DNA of 64,000 bases from Caulobacter mirabilis (lineage in GTDB: Bacteria; Pseudomonadota; Alphaproteobacteria; Caulobacterales; Caulobacteraceae). Below the pieces are notes generated by a model, which was not told where the DNA came from, did not search any database, and saw only the letters and a program-made list of their open reading frames with translations. Made by a program: the position numbers and the translations under genes. The stretch is from contig NZ_CP024201.1 in the NCBI RefSeq assembly GCF_002749615.1, positions 3,410,001 to 3,474,000 on the forward strand, written 5' to 3'. Shown in pieces: positions 54,484 to 62,256 of the stretch (within the stretch, counting starts at the first letter, position 1; every line of letters begins with the position of its first letter).

Positions 54484-56622
54484 GGGATCCTGCATGTCCC
54501 GGCCGTAGCCAGGCGCGGGCGAACCATCGCCCAGGCGGGCCGCGGGGCGAGCGTCGAAGAGGTTCTCGATCTCTAGATCGAGCTGCAGGTCGTTGCGGCC
54601 TCGGCGGGGCTCGCCGGTCGCCTCGCCGGTCCGTCCCGCGGAGCTGACGGCGTTCAAGCGCAGGCTGAGCTTCAAATCCACCGAAAGGAACGGATCGACC
54701 ACGAGATCGCCAGGATCATCTCGACCACTCACGCGCCGAACGCGATAGCCGTCCTGCCACCGCGCCCCGGCGTTGACGCCCCAGCGACCGCGGCGACCGT
54801 CGAGCTGCACGCCGATCTCCTGTCGCGCGACGCCGCCGCCGTCGCCGGCCAGCCTGTCCATCTCGGGCAGCCGTTCATGGAGAAGCATTGCGCTGCGAAC
54901 CCGCCAGGTGTGATTGAGGGTCAGCCGGAGACTCGTCCCCCGCGGGGCCGGTCCCTCCGGCGGCGTCGGGAGAGCCAAGCTGACGCTCGTGACCAGGGTT
55001 TCGGTTGAGGTCGAGCGGATGTTCAACGGCCTGCGATCGATGCTGATCAGGCGTCCCTGGTCGTCACGGCGAAAGCGCTCGGGGAAGGCCGCCTCCACGT
55101 CCTGTGTCAGCGCTGGAAGAGCGCCGATCCCATCGCGAGCCTCGAACCGCTGAAAGTCCACGCTTCCGGCGAGGCTCCACGGCGTGAACGGGCCGAGGAA
55201 GGCCGAGATGGAAGATCGCTCGGAGCGCGGAGGGCGCAGATCAGGGTTTCCGCCCAGGATCGGCGTCACCTCCACCGCTTCCCCCCGGCGGAAGTCGAAC
55301 ACGACGGTCGGCGCCCCGTACTGAAGAGGTTCGAACCTCTGCTGATCGGCGACGCTCTCGCTCGATGTCGACCACAGCCCGTTGAAGCGGACCCCTTGTC
55401 GCGGAATCCAGGACACCGCGGCGTCGACGCCCTCGCCGCCGGCGGAAGCCGTCCGCCGCATGGTCGCGCCCACCGTCGCGCGAACGTCGCCGATCGAGTA
55501 TCCATCCTGTCCGTCCTCGTCTCGACGCGCCAGAGGCGCGGACAAGGTGATCCGAGCGTCCTCCGACCGAGCGGACAGGGATCGCCGGACGACGTCGGTT
55601 TCGACCGTCGAGCGACTGGCCAGGACCTGGGCGGACAGGTTCGCCGTGACAGGCCCGGCGGGCAGCTCGAACAGAGGGCGATCCGCCGCGACGCTGGCGC
55701 TGATCGAGCGGATCGCGCTCCGCGACGACGAAAGTCCCCCTTCCCTCGTGCGCGAAGCCTGGCCGGCCAACCCGAACTGTACGGACCATCCCATGGCGTC
55801 GCCGCTGACGCCCGCCGTGAGACCCAGGCTGTCCGTGACCCGGCGGACTTCGCCCACGTCCGCGCCAAACCTAGCCACCGAGCGGCTGTCCCGTGTCTGG
55901 CCGTTCACGCTGAGGGCGCCGAGCCAATCGCCCAGCGCCTTGGTCATGGCGACGTTGGCGGCCGCTGCATCGACGCGCGGACGCAAGGTGAGCCGTCCGC
56001 CGTCGCCTTGGCTCAGATCGCCGCGATCGCGCTCGCCGGCGCGAAGGGCGGTCTGCCTCGAGATCCGCGCCCCGAACTGATGGGTGTCGTTTCCGGAGAT
56101 GGCCGAACGGCGCAGGTCGCCGTTGAGGCTCGAGGTCCCGCCCGCGACAGGCCGTCCCCCAGCCGCGAGCGCATCGCGGCTTGAGAACCGCCGCTGCAGC
56201 ACCAGGTTCACCACCCGCTGGCCGGGCGCTCCGCCATACAGGGAGGCGGCCTCCCGCGGCAGCACCTCGGCCCGGACCAGGGCGTCCGGCGGGAAACCCG
56301 AAAAGACGCCGGCGTTGGGCGTGCGCTTGCCGTTGATGATGACCATCGGCTCTTCGCCCGGCCCCAGCCGCTCGGTCAGCCGGCGCAGCACCTCGCCGAT
56401 GTCGTAGGCGCCGAGGGCGTCGATGTCCGCTGCGTCGAGTTCGGTCTCCGGCGGAACCTTGGCGGCGCCGCGGCGGCCGACGACTTCCACCCCCTCGACC
56501 AGCGCGGCCTGCTCAGGATCCTCGGACGCGGCGGGTGGAACCGTGACCTCGGGCGATGCGGCCATCGAGCCGGCGGCGCTCCACACGACCATCAGGCTAG
56601 CGAGGGAGGCCTCCAGCACCAT
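54442..56622 (-). CDS. TonB-dependent receptor-like outer-membrane protein
   Basis: This is a 726-residue outer-membrane protein. A signal ends SMAAS. The plug domain (about 40-170) shows VEGVEVVGRRG, DAADIDALGAYDIGEVLRRL, MVIINGKRTPN and PREAASLYGGAPGQRVVNLVLQRRF. The barrel ends with RSVRLVLKRRF and a terminal Phe. The ATG at 56622 has AGGAG 9 bases upstream. TTG at 56643 is less likely. It is shorter than most nutrient receptors and has no clear TonB box, so it may be an atypical member. It lies 31 bases after the amidase gene in an apparent operon, which suggests it takes up the products or substrates of those enzymes. Confidence 0.8.
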   Translation of the reverse strand: MVLEASLASLMVVWSAAGSMAASPEVTVPPAASEDPEQAALVEGVEVVGRRGAAKVPPETELDAADIDALGAYDIGEVLRRLTERLGPGEEPMVIINGKRTPNAGVFSGFPPDALVRAEVLPREAASLYGGAPGQRVVNLVLQRRFSSRDALAAGGRPVAGGTSSLNGDLRRSAISGNDTHQFGARISRQTALRAGERDRGDLSQGDGGRLTLRPRVDAAAANVAMTKALGDWLGALSVNGQTRDSRSVARFGADVGEVRRVTDSLGLTAGVSGDAMGWSVQFGLAGQASRTREGGLSSSRSAIRSISASVAADRPLFELPAGPVTANLSAQVLASRSTVETDVVRRSLSARSEDARITLSAPLARRDEDGQDGYSIGDVRATVGATMRRTASAGGEGVDAAVSWIPRQGVRFNGLWSTSSESVADQQRFEPLQYGAPTVVFDFRRGEAVEVTPILGGNPDLRPPRSERSSISAFLGPFTPWSLAGSVDFQRFEARDGIGALPALTQDVEAAFPERFRRDDQGRLISIDRRPLNIRSTSTETLVTSVSLALPTPPEGPAPRGTSLRLTLNHTWRVRSAMLLHERLPEMDRLAGDGGGVARQEIGVQLDGRRGRWGVNAGARWQDGYRVRRVSGRDDPGDLVVDPFLSVDLKLSLRLNAVSSAGRTGEATGEPRRGRNDLQLDLEIENLFDARPAARLGDGSPAPGYGRDMQDPLGRSVRLVLKRRF

Positions 56623-56653
56623 AGCCTTCCACTCCTTCGCCAAGCCGATCCCG

Positions 56654-58153
56654 TCACGCCGGCCATACCGGCGGGCGACGCTTCGCCCAGGGCCGCGCCT
56701 GCTCCAGTTCGAAAGCCAGCTCCAGCAAGGTGCGCTCGCCGCCCCGGTCAGCTGCGAACTGGAGCCCTATGGGCAATCCTGTGCTGCTCTGATGAAGCGG
56801 CAGGCTGATCGCGGGACCGCCGACGGCGTTCTGCAGCATCGTGTAGTCGGCGTAGCCGGTCAGCCTCTGCGCGAGGTCCCCTAGAGGCACCGAGCCATTG
56901 ATCACCCCGATCCCGACCGGCGGCGTCAGCAGGACCGGGCTCATCACGACATCTAGACCGGCGAACTGAGAGTAGTAGGCCGAGGCGTGGGTGGAGACCC
57001 GCGACAACACCTTCCGCAGAGCCGCCTCGGAGATCATCCGTCCCATCGTGGCCACGGTGCGCGACGCCGGCTCGACGTCGGCGATCATGACCTTGCGGCT
57101 CATGTTGACGTGCGCCGCCAGGCGATCCGCCATTCGGTCGCCGTAGGCCAGGTAGATCTGCGTGAAGTCCGCCTGGAAGGCCCGGGTGTCGAGCGGCCAG
57201 ACCGCCTCGCGCACCTGATGACCGAGCCCTTCGAGGAGCCTTACGGCGCCCGCCATCGCCGCCGCGACGTCCGGCGAAGGCGAACGCCCGCTCAAGCTGG
57301 ACGACGTCACGCCGATCCGCAGCCGCCGCCTGGACGGGCCTTGAACCCGGCCGACCGCCGGCAAGCCTTCCATCTCGGACTCGACCAGCGCGAGCAGGTT
57401 GGCGCTGTCGCGGACCGAACGGCTGACGCAGAAATGGCTCGCCAGGCTCAGTTCCGGAAACCACTTGTCCGAACCCGTCGTGCGGCCGCGCGTCGGTTTG
57501 AGGCCGACGAGACCGCAATTGCTGGCGGGAATGCGGATGGAGCCCGCCCCATCCCAGGCGTCCGCCATCGGGACGATCCCCGCGGCGACCGCCGCAGCCG
57601 CCCCCCCGGACGATCCGCCCGGCGTATGATCCAGGCTCCAGGGATTGCGGGTGACGCCATAGGCGGCGGTCTCCGTCGTCGGCAAGGCGCCGAACTCGCT
57701 CATCGTCGTACGCCCGAAGACGTTGAAGCCGGCGGCTTCCATGCGGGCGATGGTGGGGTCGGTGCGCGTCGACAACGGCATGACGGCGTCGATCTTCGAC
57801 CCAAGGTGAAGACGCGAACCGGCCAACTCCGTCTCGTCCTTCAGCAGGTAGGGCACGCCCGCGAAGGCTCCGCGGGTTTCCATCCCGGCTGCCCGCGCCC
57901 GAGCCTGATCGTAGAGCTTCTCGCTGAAGAGGTTGAGGCGTCCGTTGACCGCTTCGGCCCGCGCAATCGCCGCGTCCAGCAGCTCCAGCGGGCTGACCGC
58001 CCCGGCGCGAACCTGCTCGGCCATGCCGGTCGCGTCCAGATCGGCCCAATCGTCAGCGGCCCTGGCCTGCAGCGGCGTCAGCACGCCGCCGACCGCCAGC
58101 GCCGAGCCGACTTTGAGCACCGAGCGCCGGCTAGGATCCTGATAGGTCGGCAT
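56654..58153 (-). CDS. amidase signature family enzyme, Tat-exported
   Basis: This 499-residue protein has a twin-arginine signal (SRRSVLKVG) and the amidase-signature triad Lys105 (YLLKDE), Ser181 (TPGGSSGG) and Ser205 (DGAGSIRIPAS). The 76- and 24-residue spacings are those usual in the family. It hydrolyses a carbon-nitrogen amide bond. Periplasmic export, and neighbours that are a phosphodiesterase and a lipase, suggest an envelope or lipid amide as substrate (inference). The start at 58153 is 2 bases from the phoD stop, implying tight coupling. The longer reading upstream lies within phoD. Confidence 0.92.
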   Translation of the reverse strand: MPTYQDPSRRSVLKVGSALAVGGVLTPLQARAADDWADLDATGMAEQVRAGAVSPLELLDAAIARAEAVNGRLNLFSEKLYDQARARAAGMETRGAFAGVPYLLKDETELAGSRLHLGSKIDAVMPLSTRTDPTIARMEAAGFNVFGRTTMSEFGALPTTETAAYGVTRNPWSLDHTPGGSSGGAAAAVAAGIVPMADAWDGAGSIRIPASNCGLVGLKPTRGRTTGSDKWFPELSLASHFCVSRSVRDSANLLALVESEMEGLPAVGRVQGPSRRRLRIGVTSSSLSGRSPSPDVAAAMAGAVRLLEGLGHQVREAVWPLDTRAFQADFTQIYLAYGDRMADRLAAHVNMSRKVMIADVEPASRTVATMGRMISEAALRKVLSRVSTHASAYYSQFAGLDVVMSPVLLTPPVGIGVINGSVPLGDLAQRLTGYADYTMLQNAVGGPAISLPLHQSSTGLPIGLQFAADRGGERTLLELAFELEQARPWAKRRPPVWPA

Positions 58154-58155
58154 GG

Positions 58156-59802
58156 TCAGCTCTCCGAGGTGAAACGACGACGACCACGAGCGACCGTCAT
58201 GCTGCGGCTGGGGCGGGTCCGCACGCTGCGGTCCTTGATCGTATCGACGAAGACCCATTCGCCTGTGACATGCTCGGGCGTCAGCTGAACGGCGAGATAG
58301 CCGCGCTGGCTGGTGTCCGCCCATTTCAGCTCGGGACTCGCGCCGATCAGAAGCTGGGACACCAGTTCCGGCGGAACCGGCAGATAGGTTTCGAAGCCCG
58401 GCGAGGTGACGCTGTGGCCGGCGAACTCGACGCCCGCCGGGCGTCCGCCCTCGGATAGGTCGAAGGCCCAGGCGTTGTGACTGTCGCCCGACAGGACGAC
58501 GAGGTCGGCGTCGGCCGCCTGGGCGGCGGCGAGAAGACGCGCGCGTGCGGCGGGAAATCCGCCCCAGCTGTCCAAGCTGACGGGCAGGCCCGCCTGAGCC
58601 GCGGCCGTTGCGGCCTTGAGGTAGCCGAGTCCTTCCGGCGGCACGTTGAGGCTTTCCGCGAGCCCATCGGGAATGGGCGGCATGTTCAGGTCGCCCATCA
58701 CGACCTGCTGGGTCAGCACCTGCCAACGGGCGCCGCGCCGGACCGACTGCGCCATGCCCTTCCGCAGCCAGGCCTCCTGCTCCGCCCCCATCAGCGTACG
58801 GGCGGGATCGCGCAGGACGTTGTCGCGCAGATCGGCGAAGGCCGCGGTCATGTTTTCGGCGCCCAAGGCGACCTCGCCGAGGTCCAAACGCCGGCTACGG
58901 GCGGTCAGACGCGTTTCGGGCTGGAACAGCGTCGCCAGGTCCCCGATGTCGTAGGAGGTCCAGGAGGCGTCCGAGACCGGCAGCCACTCCCGGTAGGCCT
59001 TGATCGCCGCGGCCTTGCGCGCGGCCCAATCACCGTCGGCGGCGGCGTGGTTCTCGGCGCCGCCCGTCCAGGCGTCGTTGGCGATCTCGTGGTCGTCCCA
59101 CCGGGACACCATCGGAAACAGGCGATGCAGCCGCTGAAGATCGGCGTCGGCGCGATAGCTTGCGTACCGCAGACGATAGTCGGCCAGGAGGATCGTTTCG
59201 TTGGCCGGCTCGATCAGGCGATCCTTGATCGCCTTCTCGGCGTCGGGATAGCGACCGCGCGGATACTCGTAGATGTAGTCGCCGTTGTGCACCATCAGGT
59301 GCAGGTCGTCCCGCGCCGAGGCGTGGGCGTAGGCGTTGAACCAGCCGTAAGGGAGGTTCGAGCACGAAAAGACGCCCAGCCCGAACTGCTCGACCCGCCC
59401 AACGGGAAGCGTGCGCGTGCGACCAACGGGCGAGATCAAGCCGTCCGGCGCGATGAAGCGGTAGTAGCACCACCGGCCTGGCTGCAATCCCTGGATCGTC
59501 AGACGCGCGGTCCAATCCCGATCGGGCGAAGCCGTGACGGAACCGCCGACGACGATGCGCCTGAAATCCTGCGTTTCCGAGACCTCGACCGTCAGGCGCG
59601 CCGCGTCGCCCGACGCCGCGACGTACCGGGTCCACAGCAGCATCGAGCGCGGGCCGGGCTCGCCGCTCGCCACGCCGTGGGTGAAACCCCTGGCGGTCAG
59701 CAGGTCGCGCGCGACGGCGGCTCCGCCGGGACTCGCCAAGGCCCCCAGGCCAAGGGTTCCCGCCAACAGCAGGCCGCGGCGCGGCAAGCCTCCGTTCATC
59801 AT
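58156..59802 (-). CDS. phoD: PhoD-like alkaline phosphatase/phosphodiesterase, Tat-exported
   Basis: This 548-residue protein has a Tat-like signal (PRRGLLLAG). The small N-terminal beta domain (FTHGVASGEPGPRSMLLWTRY) is followed by the metallophosphatase domain with VFSCSNLPYGWFNAY, MVHNGDYIYEYPRGRYPD, SRWDDHEIANDAW and LVVLSGDSHNAWAFDL, the Ca/Fe ligands of PhoD. PhoD cleaves phosphate mono- and diesters, including teichoic and glycerophospho-compounds. It is in an operon with a patatin lipase and an amidase. ATGATG start with GGAC upstream. No convincing Pho box is seen nearby. Confidence 0.93.
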   Translation of the reverse strand: MMNGGLPRRGLLLAGTLGLGALASPGGAAVARDLLTARGFTHGVASGEPGPRSMLLWTRYVAASGDAARLTVEVSETQDFRRIVVGGSVTASPDRDWTARLTIQGLQPGRWCYYRFIAPDGLISPVGRTRTLPVGRVEQFGLGVFSCSNLPYGWFNAYAHASARDDLHLMVHNGDYIYEYPRGRYPDAEKAIKDRLIEPANETILLADYRLRYASYRADADLQRLHRLFPMVSRWDDHEIANDAWTGGAENHAAADGDWAARKAAAIKAYREWLPVSDASWTSYDIGDLATLFQPETRLTARSRRLDLGEVALGAENMTAAFADLRDNVLRDPARTLMGAEQEAWLRKGMAQSVRRGARWQVLTQQVVMGDLNMPPIPDGLAESLNVPPEGLGYLKAATAAAQAGLPVSLDSWGGFPAARARLLAAAQAADADLVVLSGDSHNAWAFDLSEGGRPAGVEFAGHSVTSPGFETYLPVPPELVSQLLIGASPELKWADTSQRGYLAVQLTPEHVTGEWVFVDTIKDRSVRTRPSRSMTVARGRRRFTSES

Positions 59803-59830
59803 CGACGTCCTTTCGAAGCTGCGGACCGGC

Positions 59831-61180
59831 TCACGGCAGAACCCGCGCCATGGCGTCCCGCCCGGCCTGAATGCTCAGATCGATCTGGGCGCGAGACAGC
59901 GACAGACGGGTCGGGATACGGAGCAGCACCTCGGCGCGCTCAGGCGGCAGATCCGCCAAGGCGATCATCTCGGCCGAGTAGCTCAGGTCGCCGCAGCGCC
60001 ATCCGTCGGGAGCGCCGAGCGCACGCGCCTGCTCCGGCGTCAGACCGCACCGCCAAGCCACGGTCTGGCCCTCCCACCGTTCCAGATAGCCGCGGAAGGC
60101 GTCGTAGGCGTTGCGCTTGGCTGCATCCGTGGAATGGTCGGCGACCGCCTCCATCACCTGTAGTCCGTTGGGGCCCTGCGTCGTCAGGCCCCAGGGGCGA
60201 TTGCTCAACCGTTCGCCGTTGACGACGATCACCCGCAGGCGGCTCAGCCGCACGGCGTCCGACGCCGACAGCATCGGGCCGTAAGGCCGCTCCGACGCCG
60301 TCTGCAGCACCAGCAGACTGGACAGCCCGTAGTTGTCCACCACGCCGCCATCCAACAGATGGACGTAGCGCAGCCGATTGGGATCCCTGAAGGCCTCGAA
60401 GGCCCGGGCGGTGTCGCGCGTCAGGACGTCTCCGTCGCGCGCCGCGGCGGCGTTTCGAGCCCACGCCGGCAAAGCCCGCGCGCAGCCCCGGTTGAAGGTC
60501 TCCAGCACGACCGGCCGAACCGCGAACGGATAGGCTGCGGAGGCGGCCACGGCGTCGGCCACGCGGACACCGTCCAGGTCGCTGCAGATCGCTTCGAACC
60601 AGGGCCGCGCGAAGGCGAACGGCACGCTGGTCGACAACTCTACCGCGTTCAGGATGACCGGCGGCCCCGACAGGTCCGCCATCCGGGCGCCGCCGTACAC
60701 CTCGCGGTCCAGCCAGTCGGCGATCCTGCCGCGGCCATTCAGCCCGCCGCGCTGCAGCCGAGGCCAATTCAGGGGCCAGGCCAATTGATCGTGGACGGCC
60801 GCCTGCCAATCCTTGTCCAGCAAGGTCGATCGAAAGCCCTCGAGCCCGCCGGGTCCATGGAGTCCGAACCAGGCGGCGGTCAGCGAACCGCCGGAAACCC
60901 CTGTGATGAAAGCGACCTCGTCGATCCATCGACGGCCGTCCGGCCGGCGCCGGTCCCGGAGCTCCAGGAGAGCGCCGTAGGAGAACGCCGCCGCCCTCGC
61001 GCCGCCGCCGGAGAAGGCCAGCGCTACCGCTTCACCCGAAAGACCGAGATCACGCGGAGCGGCGGCGACCTCGGATCCCGGCCGCAACGGGCCGTTGATG
61101 GGCGTCATGCCCGATCCCGTCGCGCAGCCGCCGAGGGCGATCGTTGCCGCCAGGCTTAGGATGAAGCGACGGAAGCTCAC
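59831..61180 (-). CDS. patatin-like phospholipase, lipoprotein
   Basis: This 449-residue protein has a lipoprotein signal: the lipobox LGGC ends at Cys19 and is followed by Ala, so it is not of the Asp-retention type and is probably sent to the outer membrane. The patatin domain shows the oxyanion loop FSGGGARAAAFSYGAL, nucleophile GVSGGSLTAAWF and the catalytic Asp in LLDGGVVDNYGLSSLL. These enzymes deacylate phospholipids. GTG start at 61180. It lies 28 bases before phoD and 19 bases after the small exported gene. Together the operon could strip acyl chains and then phosphodiester groups from lipids. Confidence 0.92.
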   Translation of the reverse strand: MSFRRFILSLAATIALGGCATGSGMTPINGPLRPGSEVAAAPRDLGLSGEAVALAFSGGGARAAAFSYGALLELRDRRRPDGRRWIDEVAFITGVSGGSLTAAWFGLHGPGGLEGFRSTLLDKDWQAAVHDQLAWPLNWPRLQRGGLNGRGRIADWLDREVYGGARMADLSGPPVILNAVELSTSVPFAFARPWFEAICSDLDGVRVADAVAASAAYPFAVRPVVLETFNRGCARALPAWARNAAAARDGDVLTRDTARAFEAFRDPNRLRYVHLLDGGVVDNYGLSSLLVLQTASERPYGPMLSASDAVRLSRLRVIVVNGERLSNRPWGLTTQGPNGLQVMEAVADHSTDAAKRNAYDAFRGYLERWEGQTVAWRCGLTPEQARALGAPDGWRCGDLSYSAEMIALADLPPERAEVLLRIPTRLSLSRAQIDLSIQAGRDAMARVLP

Positions 61181-61199
61181 CGACGACGCGTCCTGGTCC

Positions 61200-61541
61200 T
61201 CAGCGGGCGACGGTGGCGTTCAGGGCCTTCAGGCCTGCTTCGACGGCCTTCAACCGGTCGTCCGAGATCAGGCCGCCCGACATCGGCTGCAGCGCCTTCA
61301 GGGTCAGCCCCTTGAACTGTTCGTAGTAGGCGTGGGTGGTCAGTCCCGGCAGTTCGCGGTCCAGCAGACCCTTCGCGGCCGGGTCGGCGACCAGCTTCGC
61401 GATCGGCGTATCCAGGCTGAGCGACGGCGCCTCGGTCTGAAGCGGAGTCGCGCCTACGGGGCGGGACGACGCCTCGGGCGCGGCGCCGGCGGCGCACGGA
61501 AGAGCAACCGCCAGAAGGGTCGCCGAGATGAGAAGACGCAC
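61200..61541 (-). CDS. small exported protein with LxxLxxxPxAxxxLxxxLPG tail-type domain
   Basis: This 113-residue protein has a signal peptide (ISATLLAVALPCAAGAA). The mature part contains LDTPIAKLVADPAAKGLLDRELPGLTTHAYYEQFKGLTLKALQPMSGGLISDDRLKAVEAGLKAL. I recall similar segments as C-terminal extensions of secreted hydrolases in sphingomonads and caulobacters. Here it stands alone. The start is GTG at 61541 with GGAGG 9 bases upstream. It is the first gene of the patatin-phoD-amidase operon and may be a cofactor or anchor for one of these enzymes (inference). Confidence 0.7.
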   Translation of the reverse strand: MRLLISATLLAVALPCAAGAAPEASSRPVGATPLQTEAPSLSLDTPIAKLVADPAAKGLLDRELPGLTTHAYYEQFKGLTLKALQPMSGGLISDDRLKAVEAGLKALNATVAR

Positions 61542-61618
61542 GAGACACTGCCTCCGACAGGAAAAAAGGGCGGGACGACGCGGAACCGCGCGCCGTCCCT
61601 GGGCCGTGGGGAGCGGCC

Positions 61619-62098
61619 TTAGTTGATGGTGGTCGCTGGCGAGACCGTCAGCGTGCCGGACAGACGGCAGAAGCCGATCGCCGTGGTCGGGACGGTGACG
61701 CGGCTGTTGACGTTGTCCCAGGGCACCGCGATGTCCGTGCCCGAGCAGCTGCCCAGGCGCGTATCGACGACCAGTTCCTCGATCGACAGCTGGCTCGAGG
61801 AGATGGCGTTGATGCGCACCGGCAGGACGATGCCGTCGTCGCACGACAGGATGCCGCTGACGCGGGTGCTGGTGATGGTGTTGAGCGTGAAGCCGGTGGC
61901 GTCGGCCACGCCCGTGAAGGTGGTGTTGCAGACGGTGTCGAACAGGCTGATGCCGTTCAGGCCTTGGGTCAGCTGACCCGAGACGGTGACCGGGCCGGTC
62001 GGGGAGACGGTTTGGGCCGAAGCGGCCGAAGCCACGGCGATCGTGCTGACGGCAGCCACAGCGGCCACGACGATCTTGGACAGATTCTTCATGGTCAT
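61619..62098 (-). CDS. exported protein of unknown function with four cysteines
   Basis: This 159-residue protein has a signal ending ASAQ. The mature chain is Thr/Ser/Val-rich with four Cys (DTVCNTTF, ILSCDDG, RLGSCSGTD, GFCRLSG), probably two disulphides. It starts with TVSPTGPVTVSGQLTQGLNGISLFD. It looks like an all-beta periplasmic or secreted protein. I do not recognise a family with certainty. The ATG at 62092 is an alternative start. It lies 77 bases before the small exported gene and 158 bases after the receptor gene. Confidence 0.75.
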   Translation of the reverse strand: MTMKNLSKIVVAAVAAVSTIAVASAASAQTVSPTGPVTVSGQLTQGLNGISLFDTVCNTTFTGVADATGFTLNTITSTRVSGILSCDDGIVLPVRINAISSSQLSIEELVVDTRLGSCSGTDIAVPWDNVNSRVTVPTTAIGFCRLSGTLTVSPATTIN

Positions 62099-62198
62099 TT
62101 CTCGCGTTCTGGAGTTAATCTCTGTTGGATACGCACGTCTGTCACAACAAGTACTGCGACAATCAATGTATATCCAAGAAGTGTGTCAGTAGAGATTC

Positions 62199-62212
62199 AT
62201 ATTCTTGAATAT
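62199..62212. promoter_or_regulatory. 14-bp inverted repeat in the gap after the TonB receptor gene
   Basis: ATATTC-TT-GAATAT is a perfect inverted repeat in an AT-rich gap, about 100 bases upstream of the exported protein gene at 62098 and 45 bases after the receptor stop. It could be an operator or part of a weak terminator. Confidence 0.35.
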
Positions 62213-62256
62213 CGACTCCCAATTTGCACTTAACGAGCACGCAACCACGACGCTCG

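Noticed and set aside
62139..62160. Possible Pho box (CTGTCAC and CTGCGAC)
   Set aside because: The two units are 15 bases apart in place of the 11 needed, and the second is a poor match. It is not listed as a regulatory site.
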